64,000 nucleotides of DNA from JAJXZJ01 sp050012855 (GCA_050012855.1 JBEKGJ010000008.1:1-64000); one strand, 5' to 3'; counted from the first letter of the stretch, positions 42,698 through 51,782 are shown. A program made the numbers and translations. Notes: generated by a model from the sequence alone, not told the origin.

Positions 42698-43381
42698 ATG
42701 CAAAAGCAACAGTTGACTGAACTCCTCTGGAACTCGCAAACCGTCGCCTCCCTGCCGACATTTCTCCTGGGCCTCGGCCTCGCGGCCGTGCTCGGGTTGG
42801 TACTGGGACAGGTCTATATCCGGTTCGGGCACTCGCTCTCCAACCGCCGGCTCTTTGCGAGGAATTTCCTGCTGCTCACCGTCACCACGACGCTCATCAT
42901 CGCCATCGTCAAGTCATCCCTCGCGCTTTCGCTGGGCCTGGTCGGCGCGCTGTCCATCATCCGCTTCCGCGCCGCCATCAAGGAACCCGAGGAACTGGCC
43001 TTTTTGTTTCTGGCGATCAGCATCGGCCTCGGCCTAGGCGCCGGGCAGGTCGCGCTGACCGTGGTGGCGCTGGCGGTCATTTTCGCTCTGATTGCCCTCC
43101 GCAGTCTCCTCAACCGGACGCCGGATCAGCCGAACCTCTTCCTCACCGTCGCGAGTGCCGCGCCCGAAAAGGTGAGCGCTGGTCGCATTCTGGAACTCCT
43201 GACCGCTACCGGCGCCGCCGCGAGCCTGAAACGGTTCGATGAGACGCCGGACCAAATCGAAGCCTCGTTCCTCGTTGACTTTAAAAATGTCGGCGCGTTG
43301 GAGCAGTTCACCCAGCAACTACGCGCCCTCAACCGGGACGTGAAGGTGAGCTGCCTGGATGACCGCGGCCTCATTTCCTGA
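42698..43381 (+). CDS. DUF4956 membrane protein
   Basis: 227 residues. Three to four membrane segments at ~20-135 (TFLLGLGLAAVLGLVLGQVY, NFLLLTVTTTLIIAIVKSSL, SLGLVGALSIIRFRAAIKEP, IGLGLGAGQVALTVVALAVI). The motif SLGLVGALSIIRFRAAIKEP and then EELAFLFLAISIGL is diagnostic of DUF4956. A ~90-residue cytoplasmic ferredoxin-like tail ends the protein (RILELLTATGAAASLKRFDE, EQFTQQLRALNRDVKVSCLD). Biochemical role unknown; family members are commonly encoded beside VTC-domain and CotH genes. Middle gene of the operon, 17 bp before VTC. Confidence 0.9.
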   Translation: MQKQQLTELLWNSQTVASLPTFLLGLGLAAVLGLVLGQVYIRFGHSLSNRRLFARNFLLLTVTTTLIIAIVKSSLALSLGLVGALSIIRFRAAIKEPEELAFLFLAISIGLGLGAGQVALTVVALAVIFALIALRSLLNRTPDQPNLFLTVASAAPEKVSAGRILELLTATGAAASLKRFDETPDQIEASFLVDFKNVGALEQFTQQLRALNRDVKVSCLDDRGLIS

Positions 43382-43398
43382 GGCGGACGCGAACGGGA

Positions 43399-44097
43399 AT
43401 GAATGCCATGACCGACCCGCTTCCCCACTTGCGGTACGAACGGAAATTCCTCGCATCGGGGGCCTCACTCGCCGAGGTGCTGGCCGGGGTTCGCCAGCAC
43501 CCGGGTTTGTTCCGCGAGGCCTACCCCGATCGCACGGTGAACAGTCTTTACCTGGACTCGCCGGCGCGACGCGATTACTTCCAGCACGTGAACGGCGCGG
43601 CGAATCGAGTCAAAACGCGCATCCGGTGGTACGGGCCACTAAGCGGCCACATCGAACGCCCCACGTTGGAACGCAAGTTCAAGCGCGGATCGGTCAGCGG
43701 CAAGACCGGCTGCCCCCTGCCCGCCCTGCACGTGAACGGCGGCATCGCCCCCCCGGATCTCAACGCCGCCCTGGATGGGGCCGGAATGCCGGAGAATCTG
43801 CGGACGGCGTTGCGGCACCTCGAGCCAGCCGTGGTCGTGAGCTATCGCCGCCACTACTTCCAGAGCGCAAACGGGGGCTTTCGGCTCACCGTGGATTCGC
43901 GTCTGCGTTTCCTGCGGTTGCATGGCGCCACGGGCGCGATGACGCCGGTGCCGGACCATCCGTACCCGGTGATCATCGAGTTGAAATACGAACCGCGTCA
44001 CGCGGACGAGGCCACGCGGGTGGCCGAGCCGCTGCCCTATCGCCTGAGCCGCTCTTCGAAATACGTGCTCGGTATCGAACGCCTGCTCGCGACGTAG
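43399..44097 (+). CDS. VTC-domain protein, polyphosphate polymerase-like
   Basis: 232 residues from ATG 43399 (43408 is an alternative). A single VTC tunnel domain of the TTM superfamily: RYERKFL, NSLYLDSPARRDYFQHV, RVKTRIRWYG, TLERKFKRG, VVVSYRRHYFQ, FRLTVDSRLRFL and IIELKYE, placing the paired Arg/Lys residues and metal-binding Glu in the usual strands. In yeast Vtc4 this domain makes polyphosphate from ATP. No SPX domain and no membrane helix here, so the neighbouring DUF4956 protein may anchor it (inference). Last gene of the CotH operon. Substrate could also be another triphosphate. Confidence 0.9.
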   Translation: MNAMTDPLPHLRYERKFLASGASLAEVLAGVRQHPGLFREAYPDRTVNSLYLDSPARRDYFQHVNGAANRVKTRIRWYGPLSGHIERPTLERKFKRGSVSGKTGCPLPALHVNGGIAPPDLNAALDGAGMPENLRTALRHLEPAVVVSYRRHYFQSANGGFRLTVDSRLRFLRLHGATGAMTPVPDHPYPVIIELKYEPRHADEATRVAEPLPYRLSRSSKYVLGIERLLAT

Positions 44098-44584
44098 CCG
44101 GAGTCGGTTCCGTCAGACTGGGGAACGCCAGCGCTGCGGGAAACACGGCCGGGTATCCGCAGGATCCTTCGTTCGCCGGTCCGTTCAAACCTGCGCCGAC
44201 CGGCGGAACGTTCCTCGGGAAACGTCGTTCACCGTCTGAGGCAGACGCACCGGCCCCGAAAAGGAACGCGGCATCGCTATCACCGGCAAACCGAGCGAAA
44301 GATAGGAACCCGAGTCCAAAGGATCAACATGTATATGCTGATTCATTCCTGCAAATGACATTGCCATCCAACTATACGATTACATCTTCGTTCATATCAA
44401 ACCCGATATGCAGTCCTGTTCGTTCCCTCAATAACCGTTGCAGGCGACATTGAAACCCAGTTCATTCACATAGTCCTCGGATACCCGGAATACATGCACG
44501 TCTGTTCCTCAAAGCACCGTTGCGCGGCGGATTCATGGCAACTCGGGGATTGCATTTTCCCATGATGCAGGCGATGGTATTCCC
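44098..44584. other. Intergenic space, locally AT-richer, possible structured RNA
   Basis: No gene over ~490 bases. Around 44282-44320 the words GGCAAACC, GCGAAAG and GAGTCCAAAGGATC recall the first half of a GEMM-I (cyclic-di-GMP) riboswitch, but the ACGCAAAGCC core is absent. A hairpin GATCAACAT-GTAT-ATGCTGATT follows with one mismatch. Bases 44320-44450 are markedly less GC-rich than the neighbouring genes. Assignment left open. Confidence 0.4.
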
Positions 44585-45067
44585 ATGTCTGACAGTTTTT
44601 CCAAGGCTTCCTCGGTCGCTGGCGGCCTGCCGGCAGCGCCTTCCATTGTTTTCGACAACCCGGTGAAACTCCTCCACGCAACGGCCGAGCCGCTGCGCTG
44701 GGCGATCCTGGGCGAACTAGCGACCGGACAGCCGCTGTCGGTGCAGGAACTGGGCACTCGGCTGCAGCGCCGGCCCAACCTCGTTTCGAAGCATCTGCGC
44801 GTGCTCCGCGAGGCCGGCGCGGTCGTCGTCGTCCCCGCGCTGGACGATGACGGGCGCAAGCAGTTTTACGCGGTGCCGGAGGAGTTTCGGCACGTTGACG
44901 ACTCGGGCCGGCCAGTGCTCGATTATGGCGTGTGCGCACTGCGGGTGTTCCCGGGCCGGTTGGCCTCGTCGCTGCCCGCCGCTCCGTCCGATCAACGTCC
45001 AACCGCGCGGGAAAGGCCGGCTACAACAGCGGGACTGGACGTGGATCAGTCCGGCTGGATTGATTGA
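44585..45067 (+). CDS. ArsR-like winged-helix transcriptional regulator
   Basis: 160 residues. A single winged-helix domain at residues ~25-105: LLHATAEPLRWAILGELATG, LSVQELGTRLQRRPNLVSKH, LRVLREAGAVVVVPALDDDG, RKQFYAVPEEF. This is the ArsR-type arrangement, but without an obvious Cys-x-Cys metal site; the single Cys in DYGVCALRVFP is isolated. A Pro/Ala-rich polar tail follows. It stands alone in a 490-bp upstream and 75-bp downstream space; its target is unknown. Confidence 0.82.
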   Translation: MSDSFSKASSVAGGLPAAPSIVFDNPVKLLHATAEPLRWAILGELATGQPLSVQELGTRLQRRPNLVSKHLRVLREAGAVVVVPALDDDGRKQFYAVPEEFRHVDDSGRPVLDYGVCALRVFPGRLASSLPAAPSDQRPTARERPATTAGLDVDQSGWID

Positions 45068-45142
45068 CCTTCCCCACCCTGGCTTTGGCCGCGGCCCTGC
45101 TGGCGCATGGCCCGCCGGGCGCGGGTCATCCGCCGCCCCGGT

Positions 45143-46441
45143 TCAAACGACCTTCTTGGGCGATGGCACGGACCATTCGTTCAACCCGCGCTCGCCGTTG
45201 ACCGGCACCGGCGCGGCGCCGAGCAGTTCGAGCGCTTCACCCACCAGGTAGAGCGATCCGGTGATCAGCCGGAACGGCTCCGCCGCGGTCTGTGCCAAGG
45301 CCTCCGCCAGCGACTCGCACACGTGCAGGGGCGGCGCTGAACGCAGGTCCTGGCACGCCTCCCGCAATTCCGCGGGCGTGGTCGCGCGGTTGTTGGCGAC
45401 GGGAACAAACCAAACGCCGTCGGCGTGCGGTGCCAGGGTCCGGCACATCTCCGCCCATTCCTTGTCGCGCAACACGCCGACAATCAGGGCCGGCTTGCGG
45501 CCAGGGAAATGGCGCGTCAACGCCGCGATGAGGGCGGCGACGGCGGCCATGTTGTGTGCGCCGTCCAGCAGGTTTCGCTGGCCGGCCGGTCCGGGAATCA
45601 CCTGCAGGCGGCCCGGCCATTCGACCGTCGCCAGGCCGGCGCGACAGGCGGCGGCGCCGACCGGCAGCGTGGGTTGAAGGCAGGTCAGCGTGGCCAGGGT
45701 CAGCGCGGCGTTGAGTTGCTGGTGCTCGCCCAGGAGCGGCAATTCCGGGATCTCCCGCCGGGCGTGGGCGGCCGCCGCGGCCGTCACTTCGATCAACGGG
45801 GCGCCGAGGACGCGGGCGGTTTCACGGATGACGGCCAGCGCCTCCGGGACGTCGGTGGCAGTGATGACCGGCACGCCCGGCTTGATGATGCCGGCTTTTT
45901 CGGCCGCGATCATCGCCAGTGTGTTGCCCAGCCACGGCATGTGGTCGAACTGGATGTTCGTGATGACGCTGGCCAGTGGCATGACGATGTTGGTGGCGTC
46001 GAGCCGGCCCCCCAGGCCGGTTTCCCAAATCACCAGGTCGCAGTCCTGTTCGGCGAACCAGCGCAGCGCCATGACGGTGACGACTTCAAAAAACGTCGGC
46101 GAATGATCGGCGGGAAAGTCGCGCAGCAGCGCCTGCATGTCCGCGACCAGGCGGATGACCGCGTTCTTGCCAATGGGCTGGCGGTTCACCTGCAGCCGCT
46201 CGCGAAAACTGACCAGGTGCGGCGAAGTGAACAGGCCGACCCGCCGGCCGGCGGCGCGGTGGATGCTTTCGAGCATCGCACAGGTCGAGCCCTTGCCGTT
46301 GGTGCCGGCGAGGTGGATGAAGCGGAGGCGGACCTGCGGGTTGCCGGCCAGCGCCGCCAGCCGGCGCGTGTTCTCGAGCCCCAGCTTGAAACCGAAGAGC
46401 CGGAGATCGTAGAGAAACCGGATGGCGTCGGCGTAGGTCAT
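45143..46441 (-). CDS. folC: Folylpolyglutamate synthase / dihydrofolate synthase
   Basis: 432 residues from ATG 46441 (MTYADAIRFLYDLRLFGFKL); a longer in-frame start would overlap the divergent gene. Mur-ligase fold: P-loop HLAGTNGKGSTCAML, FTSPHLVSFRERLQVN, FEVVTVMALRWFAE, WETGLGGRLDATN, ITNIQFDHMPWLG, AAEKAGIIKPGVPVI and C-terminal LLDGAHNMAAVAALI. It adds glutamate to folates, and to dihydropteroate if bifunctional. Divergent from the PQQ-propeller gene, 84 bp between starts. Confidence 0.95.
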   Translation of the reverse strand: MTYADAIRFLYDLRLFGFKLGLENTRRLAALAGNPQVRLRFIHLAGTNGKGSTCAMLESIHRAAGRRVGLFTSPHLVSFRERLQVNRQPIGKNAVIRLVADMQALLRDFPADHSPTFFEVVTVMALRWFAEQDCDLVIWETGLGGRLDATNIVMPLASVITNIQFDHMPWLGNTLAMIAAEKAGIIKPGVPVITATDVPEALAVIRETARVLGAPLIEVTAAAAAHARREIPELPLLGEHQQLNAALTLATLTCLQPTLPVGAAACRAGLATVEWPGRLQVIPGPAGQRNLLDGAHNMAAVAALIAALTRHFPGRKPALIVGVLRDKEWAEMCRTLAPHADGVWFVPVANNRATTPAELREACQDLRSAPPLHVCESLAEALAQTAAEPFRLITGSLYLVGEALELLGAAPVPVNGERGLNEWSVPSPKKVV

Positions 46442-46525
46442 GCGGCAGTTGCAGGCAAAAGTGCTTGTCGTGAAACCAAGCGGCCGCCAAATTCGCCGAC
46501 AAAACTCGCCGGTGTCAATCACCGT

Positions 46526-47761
46526 ATGAACCTGTCCCCGTTTGCACTCGCGCTGGCGCTGGCCTTTGCCGGCCGGGCTGGCGCGGAGAACTGGCCCGGC
46601 TGGCGCGGCCCGCGTGGCGACGGCACCAGCCGCGAAACCGTCCTGCCGGTCGCCTGGAGCCCCACCAGCAACATCCTCTGGCGCAGCGAAGTCCCCGGCA
46701 CCGGCCACGCGTCACCGATCGTCTGGGGCGACCGCCTGTTTCTCGTTACGGCCGTGGCCGAAACCCAGGAACGCGCGCTCTTGTGTTATGACCGGGCCAC
46801 CGGCCGCCGGCTCTGGCAGCAGACGGTCCTCGTCTCGCCGTTGGAGCGCAAACACGCCTTGAACAGCCACGCGTCGAGCACGCCCGCCACGGACGGCGAG
46901 CTGGTTTTCACGGCATTCCTTGACGTGCAGGAGGTGGTGGTGTCCGCCCACGATTTCGCGGGGAAGCAGCGCTGGCAGGTCCGCCCCGGCCGGTTCAGCA
47001 GCATGCACGGGTTTTGCAGTTCGCCGGTGCTCTACAAGGACAAGGTCATCGTCAACGCCGACCACGACGGCGACGGTTACATCGTCGCCCTGGCGCGCCG
47101 CGACGGAAAGGAACTCTGGCGCATCGAGCGCCCGAACAAGACGCGGAGCTATTGCACGCCGACGGTTTTCGACGCCGACGGCCGCACCCAGATGGTGCTT
47201 TCCGGCACGAAATGCGTGACGAGCTACGCCCCGGACGACGGCCGGCTGATCTGGATCATTGACGGGCCGACCGAGCAGTTCGTCGCCTCGCTGGTGTTCA
47301 ACGCCCGCGCGAACCTGTTCTTCATGACCGGCGGTTTTCCGGACCACCACCTCCTGGCTATCCGGCCGGACGGCACCGGCAACGTGACCCAAACGCAGGT
47401 CGCCTGGCATCACACCCGGGCCTCGTGGGTCAGCTACGTGCCGTCGCCGATCGCGGCCGGCGATTATTTCCTGCTCGTTTCCGACACGGGTCAGGCCTGC
47501 TGTTTCGAGGCCGCCACCGGGCAGTTGCAGTGGCAGGAAAGGGTGGGCGAATCCCACGCCTCGCTCGTTTCGGCGGACGGCCTGGTGTATTTTCTCAACG
47601 ACGAGGGGGCCACGACCATTGTGAAACCCGGCCCGAAGTTCGAGGTGGTGGCGCGGAACGAGATCGGTGAACGGTGTTTTGCCTCGCCGGCGCTCAGCGC
47701 GGGACGGATTTTTCTCCGCGGCGACCGCAGTCTGTTCTGCATCGGCGCGGCGGGAAAGTGA
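46526..47761 (+). CDS. Secreted PQQ-type beta-propeller protein
   Basis: 411 residues from ATG 46526, with signal peptide MNLSPFALALALAFAGRAGA. Mature start ENWPGWRGPRGDGTS and repeated blades with the W-docking motif of quinoprotein-like propellers (CYDRATGRRLWQQTVL, HDFAGKQRWQVRPG, ALARRDGKELWRIERP, SYAPDDGRLIWIIDGP, FEAATGQLQWQERVG). Such outer-membrane-associated propellers are abundant in Verrucomicrobiota and Planctomycetes. No PQQ ligands or catalytic Asp were identified, so an enzymatic role is doubtful; a structural or binding role is more likely. Ends 6 bp before the convergent GH57 gene. Confidence 0.87.
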   Translation: MNLSPFALALALAFAGRAGAENWPGWRGPRGDGTSRETVLPVAWSPTSNILWRSEVPGTGHASPIVWGDRLFLVTAVAETQERALLCYDRATGRRLWQQTVLVSPLERKHALNSHASSTPATDGELVFTAFLDVQEVVVSAHDFAGKQRWQVRPGRFSSMHGFCSSPVLYKDKVIVNADHDGDGYIVALARRDGKELWRIERPNKTRSYCTPTVFDADGRTQMVLSGTKCVTSYAPDDGRLIWIIDGPTEQFVASLVFNARANLFFMTGGFPDHHLLAIRPDGTGNVTQTQVAWHHTRASWVSYVPSPIAAGDYFLLVSDTGQACCFEAATGQLQWQERVGESHASLVSADGLVYFLNDEGATTIVKPGPKFEVVARNEIGERCFASPALSAGRIFLRGDRSLFCIGAAGK

Positions 47762-47767
47762 GCCGCA

Positions 47768-49342
47768 TCACGCCCAGTAGGCGGGTTCGACATGCGGGAA
47801 CAGGTTGTCGAGTTCCTCGAGTTCCGCCAGTTTCGCGCCGTCCACGGCTCCGTCCTCGAGCTGTCCGCTCAGCGCCAGGAACCGGGTGATGTGCGTTTCC
47901 ACCCGCTGCCGCGCATAACCGGGACTCGTGTTGGTGTGGAGGATGAACGGCCAGTCGCTGGCCTGGGCCAGCATAAGCTCGCGGGCCATCTGCCGGAGCA
48001 CGCGCGAGGTGAACTCGTCGGGCTGCGGGAAGCGCTGAACCAGGGCGGTGAGCTTCTGCTCGGCGGCGCGCAGGTGGGGCTGAATCCACACGTTCTTCTC
48101 ATCCAACCAGACGTGCAAATGGCCGCCCGCGCCCCAACTGGACGGGCTGGGCCGCACCACCTGGTGGGTTGCGTGGTGGCGGAGGTAATCCGTTGGCGTC
48201 ACGAGCGCGAGTTCGCCCCCCAGTTCCTCCACCCGGCGGACGAACGCGTCGAGGAACACCGGCCCCTCGTGCCACCAGTGGCCAAACAGCTCGGCGTCGA
48301 ATGGCGCCACCGCCAGGGGCGGCAGCTCAATGGCGTCGCCGATGCGCCGCAGCTTCTCCCGCCGCGCCTCGAGAAAATGATCGGCGTGCCCCTTGGCCGC
48401 CAGCCGCGCGGCCACGGGCTCATAAACCTCCTTCGCCGCGCCGGTGCGCGAAATGCGGTGATACTTGATGCCCGTAAATCCGCGCACGTCCGGGGACGGC
48501 AGATACGGCCGCACATAATCCAGGTCGAGGTCGAACCCGATGTCGCGGTAGAAATCCCGATACCGCGGGTCGCCCGGATAACCCTCGTTCTTGCTCCAGA
48601 CCTGTTTCGCGGATTCCGGGTCGCGGCCGAACACGGCCAGCCCGTTCGGCGTGAACACGGGGGCATAGACGCCGTAGCGCGGACGCGGCGTGGCATTAAG
48701 CAACCCGTGCGTGTCCACGATGAACCACCGCAGGTTCGCCTCCTGCAGGACCGGCTCAACCTCGGGCGCATAAGCGCATTCCGGCAGCCAAATGCCGGCG
48801 GCATCGCGCCCGAAGCAGGCGCGGTAATGGTCGCGCGCCGTGAGGACCTGGGCGCGCAGCGCGGCCGGCGAGCCCGCCAGCAACGGGAGCAGGGCGTGCG
48901 TCGCGGCACAGGCGATGAGTTCGACCCGCCCCTCGTCCTGCAGCCGGCGGAAGGCGCCCACGAGGTCCCGCCCGTGGCCGCGCCAGAGCGCCCGCAACTG
49001 GCCAAACCGCTCGCGATACGCTTCCGCCAGCGGACGCAGTTTGGGGTCGAAATGCGTGCGGAACACCTCCTTCTCCGCCAGCTCGATCAACCCGGTCAGG
49101 CGCTGCTCGTAGCGCGCCTGCAACCGTGGATCCATCAGCATCGAACACAGCGTGGGCGAGAGCGACAGGGTGAGCCGCGCGTTCAGCCGGTCCCGCCGCC
49201 ACCCCTCCAGCAGCTCGATCAGCGGAAGGTAAGTTTCCGTGATGGCCTCATAAAGCCAGCTTTCCTCAAGAAAACGCGGATGTTCCGGGTGCCGGACAAA
49301 CGGCAGGTGCGCGTGCAAAACCAGGGCAACGAATCCAGGCAT
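47768..49342 (-). CDS. GH57 1,4-alpha-glucan branching enzyme
   Basis: 524 residues, normal for GH57 branching enzymes. N-terminal barrel motif FVALVLHAHLPFVRHPEHPR, then LSPTLCSML, nucleophile Glu in GIWLPECAYAPEVE (~187), YRDIGFDLDLDYVRPYLPSP, TGIKYHRIS, acid/base Asp in VAPFDAELFGHWWHEGPVF (~349) and the DUF1957 C-terminal helical domain (HVWLDEKNVWIQPHLRAAE, ASDWPFILHTNTSPGYARQR). It introduces alpha-1,6 branches into glycogen. The DUF4912 gene lies 19 bp upstream on the same strand, a recurrent partnership. Confidence 0.93.
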   Translation of the reverse strand: MPGFVALVLHAHLPFVRHPEHPRFLEESWLYEAITETYLPLIELLEGWRRDRLNARLTLSLSPTLCSMLMDPRLQARYEQRLTGLIELAEKEVFRTHFDPKLRPLAEAYRERFGQLRALWRGHGRDLVGAFRRLQDEGRVELIACAATHALLPLLAGSPAALRAQVLTARDHYRACFGRDAAGIWLPECAYAPEVEPVLQEANLRWFIVDTHGLLNATPRPRYGVYAPVFTPNGLAVFGRDPESAKQVWSKNEGYPGDPRYRDFYRDIGFDLDLDYVRPYLPSPDVRGFTGIKYHRISRTGAAKEVYEPVAARLAAKGHADHFLEARREKLRRIGDAIELPPLAVAPFDAELFGHWWHEGPVFLDAFVRRVEELGGELALVTPTDYLRHHATHQVVRPSPSSWGAGGHLHVWLDEKNVWIQPHLRAAEQKLTALVQRFPQPDEFTSRVLRQMARELMLAQASDWPFILHTNTSPGYARQRVETHITRFLALSGQLEDGAVDGAKLAELEELDNLFPHVEPAYWA

Positions 49343-49361
49343 GATGATGCGGTCAGGCGGG

Positions 49362-50987
49362 TCAGGCGGGGCTCGCGACCCGCGGCGGTTTCAAGGCCGG
49401 ATCGGCCGGTGAGGCAGTCACGTCCCCCTGGTACGTCGTGCGCCGGCTGAACTCGAGCCCGGCCGTGCGCCGATCGTCACCCGGCGCGGCCACCGCCACG
49501 GCGGAGAGCGCGTACTCACCGTCCGGCAGCGCAAACCGCAGGCTGAACGTTCCGTCCGGCCGCAGCGGCACGGCGCGGCCGCCCACCGTCAACGTGGCAT
49601 CGGGTTCGGTCGCGCCATAAATGACCAGCTCGGCGTTGACGTTGAACCAAAAATCCCGGGCCGGTCCGGGGACCGTCGGTGCCGCGCCGCTGGAGACACC
49701 GAGCGGCTGACCGGCTGCCGGCGAAGGCTGCCCGGCCCCGCTCACCGGGCCCGCGGCCGTGACGCCGGGCTGGCCCAACCGGGCCTGCACCATCGCCGTC
49801 AGATCCTGTGAACCGATCCACACGCGACGGGCTTCATCCAGCCGCAAAACCGCGGCCAGGGCGTGTTCCTGTGCCGGCGTCCAAACCCGTGCCGGCGCTT
49901 CGGCGGGCAGCGGCAGGTCACGAAAGCCTTCCTCGCGCAGTCGGGCAATGACCTCGACGACCGGGGCGAACTCGACCGGCCGTGGCGGTCCAACCGGCGG
50001 TGTAACCGGCGGTTCTTCAGCCGGCGGCGTCGCCGCGGTCGGCGCGGCCGTCGGGGGCGCGACGCTCGCAGCTTCCTGAACGATCTCCTTCACCCTGGCC
50101 AGGATCGTGCCAAACGGCACGTCCACCGGGATCGTGGCGAATTCCGTCGCACCCGCGGTGGCCATCGCCTCGGGCGGCGTCTTGACCACCGGCGCGGTGG
50201 CGACAACCTGCCATCTCCCACCGGCGTCGTCGTAACCCAATTCGACCACGAACTGCGTGTCAGCCTGCCCCACATGGATGAACCATGCGCGTGCTACCGG
50301 CGGAACTGCCACCCGCTGGAGCGGCTCAAGCCCGACCGCTTCGGTGCGCACGTTGAGGATGAGGTGACCGTCCCGGGCGAAAGACCGGTAAAGCTGCGCC
50401 TCGTCTTCGCTCAAATCCCAATGTGCATACAACCAATGCGGGTCCCGAGCGGCGACGAACAGCCGTCGCGTGCCGTAAGCGTCCGGCAGGGTCGCGGGCG
50501 GGGCAGCACTCGCTGGCGCGGTCTTGCCGACTCCGAGGGCGAACCGTTGACCCGGACCGCTCGGCAGCGGGCCGGGAGCGTCCTCGCCTTCGAGCAAGAT
50601 GGAGGGAAGCTGCGCCGTCGGCACGGCGGGCACCTTGCCACGCGATGGCCGGACGCGCTTCGGCGGCGCCGGGATCGGCGCGGCGGCTGGCTTCGGTGCG
50701 GCGGTTTTGCCGGGTGCCGCGGGCGGCGGCGGAACCGGCGCACGCAGACGAACCGCCGCGGTTCCCACTGGAGCAGATGACGGCGTGGACACCGGGCCAC
50801 GGCGGGGGCCGGCGGCGCGCGGCGAACGCGCGGGCTTGGCGGGCGAATCGGGCGGCGGAACAGCAGGGGCCGTTCCCGCCCTGGCGGCGGTCTGCGATTT
50901 CGTTCGGCGAGGACGGGCAGGGCTCGACATTTTGCCGGGCTTGGCCGGCGTCGCGGGGGTCTTCTGCGATTGCTTCGACGATTTCAT
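49362..50987 (-). CDS. DUF4912 protein with long Pro/Ala-rich N-terminus
   Basis: 541 residues from ATG 50987. Residues 1-~165 are disordered and basic, rich in Pro, Ala, Lys and Arg (KPGKMSSPARPRRTKSQTAA). DUF4912 follows at ~170-285 (RRLFVAARDPHWLYAHWDLS, VQADTQFV-like GQADTQFVVELGYDDAGGRW). A short helical part with QEHALAAVLRLDEARRVWIG and a C-terminal beta domain (DFWFNVNAELVIYGATEPDA, VPLRPDGTFSLRFALPDGEY) complete it. DUF4912 resembles carbohydrate-interacting Ig-like modules and is often next to GH57 genes; a glycogen-related role is inferred. No signal peptide. Confidence 0.82.
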   Translation of the reverse strand: MKSSKQSQKTPATPAKPGKMSSPARPRRTKSQTAARAGTAPAVPPPDSPAKPARSPRAAGPRRGPVSTPSSAPVGTAAVRLRAPVPPPPAAPGKTAAPKPAAAPIPAPPKRVRPSRGKVPAVPTAQLPSILLEGEDAPGPLPSGPGQRFALGVGKTAPASAAPPATLPDAYGTRRLFVAARDPHWLYAHWDLSEDEAQLYRSFARDGHLILNVRTEAVGLEPLQRVAVPPVARAWFIHVGQADTQFVVELGYDDAGGRWQVVATAPVVKTPPEAMATAGATEFATIPVDVPFGTILARVKEIVQEAASVAPPTAAPTAATPPAEEPPVTPPVGPPRPVEFAPVVEVIARLREEGFRDLPLPAEAPARVWTPAQEHALAAVLRLDEARRVWIGSQDLTAMVQARLGQPGVTAAGPVSGAGQPSPAAGQPLGVSSGAAPTVPGPARDFWFNVNAELVIYGATEPDATLTVGGRAVPLRPDGTFSLRFALPDGEYALSAVAVAAPGDDRRTAGLEFSRRTTYQGDVTASPADPALKPPRVASPA

Positions 50988-51080
50988 GAAACCGGTCGGG
51001 ATGAGGCGGTCGGCATCCCGTGAGGCCAACTAAAGAACACGTCCGCGCCTGACGCAACGCAAAACGTCGGCCGTCCCCGA

Positions 51081-51782
51081 TTACAGCGAAGCGCGGATGG
51101 CCTCGGCGGCGGCGCGCGGGTCGGCGGCGGCACAAATCGGGCGGCCGATCACCAGCCAATCCGCCCCGGCGGCAATGGCTTCAGGCGGGGTCAGGGTGCG
51201 CTTCTGATCATCGGCGGTGGCGCTGGCCGGACGGATGCCCGGCGTCACGAGCTGGACCTCGCGCGGCAGACACTGCCGCAGGAGGCTGAGCTCGCGCGGC
51301 GAGCACACGAGGCCGCGCAACCCGGCCTTGACGGCCAGGCGGGCCAGGCGCTCGACCTGCGCGGCCGTACCGACATTGATGCCGATCTCCGCCAGCGCCA
51401 CATCGTCCAGACTCGTCAGCACGGTGACCCCGAGGACAAGCGGCGGCATGCGACCCAACCGGCCCGCCTCGGCCCGCGCCGCCTGCTCCGCGGCCACCAG
51501 CATGGCGGTGCCGCCGCTCGCATGGACGGTCAGCATCTGCACGTCGAGCCGCACCGCCGCCTCGACGGCCCGCGCCACCGTGTTTGGGATGTCGTGAAAC
51601 TTGAGGTCAAGAAACACCGGCGCGCCCGTGCCGCGGAGCCGCCGAACAATGTCGGGTCCCGCCGCGGTGAAGAGTTCCTTGCCGATCTTGAAGGCGCCGA
51701 CGGCCGGCGCGAGCTGGGTCGCCAGTTCGACGGCGCGATCCGGCGTCGGCACATCCAACGCCACAATGATTGGATTCCGCAT
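51081..51782 (-). CDS. pyrF: Orotidine 5'-phosphate decarboxylase
   Basis: 233 residues from ATG 51782 (MRNPIIVALDVPTPDRAVEL); a start at 51821 adds a non-conserved stretch. Compact TIM barrel with FKIGKELFTAAGP, catalytic FLDLKFHDIPNTV (Asp-x-Lys-x-x-Asp), MLTVHASGGTAM, LVTPGIRPA and WLVIGRPICAAADP. It converts OMP to UMP, the last step of de novo pyrimidine synthesis. Group I-type. Lies 93 bp downstream of the start of the DUF4912 gene on the same strand, so it precedes it in transcription. Confidence 0.96.
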   Translation of the reverse strand: MRNPIIVALDVPTPDRAVELATQLAPAVGAFKIGKELFTAAGPDIVRRLRGTGAPVFLDLKFHDIPNTVARAVEAAVRLDVQMLTVHASGGTAMLVAAEQAARAEAGRLGRMPPLVLGVTVLTSLDDVALAEIGINVGTAAQVERLARLAVKAGLRGLVCSPRELSLLRQCLPREVQLVTPGIRPASATADDQKRTLTPPEAIAAGADWLVIGRPICAAADPRAAAEAIRASL

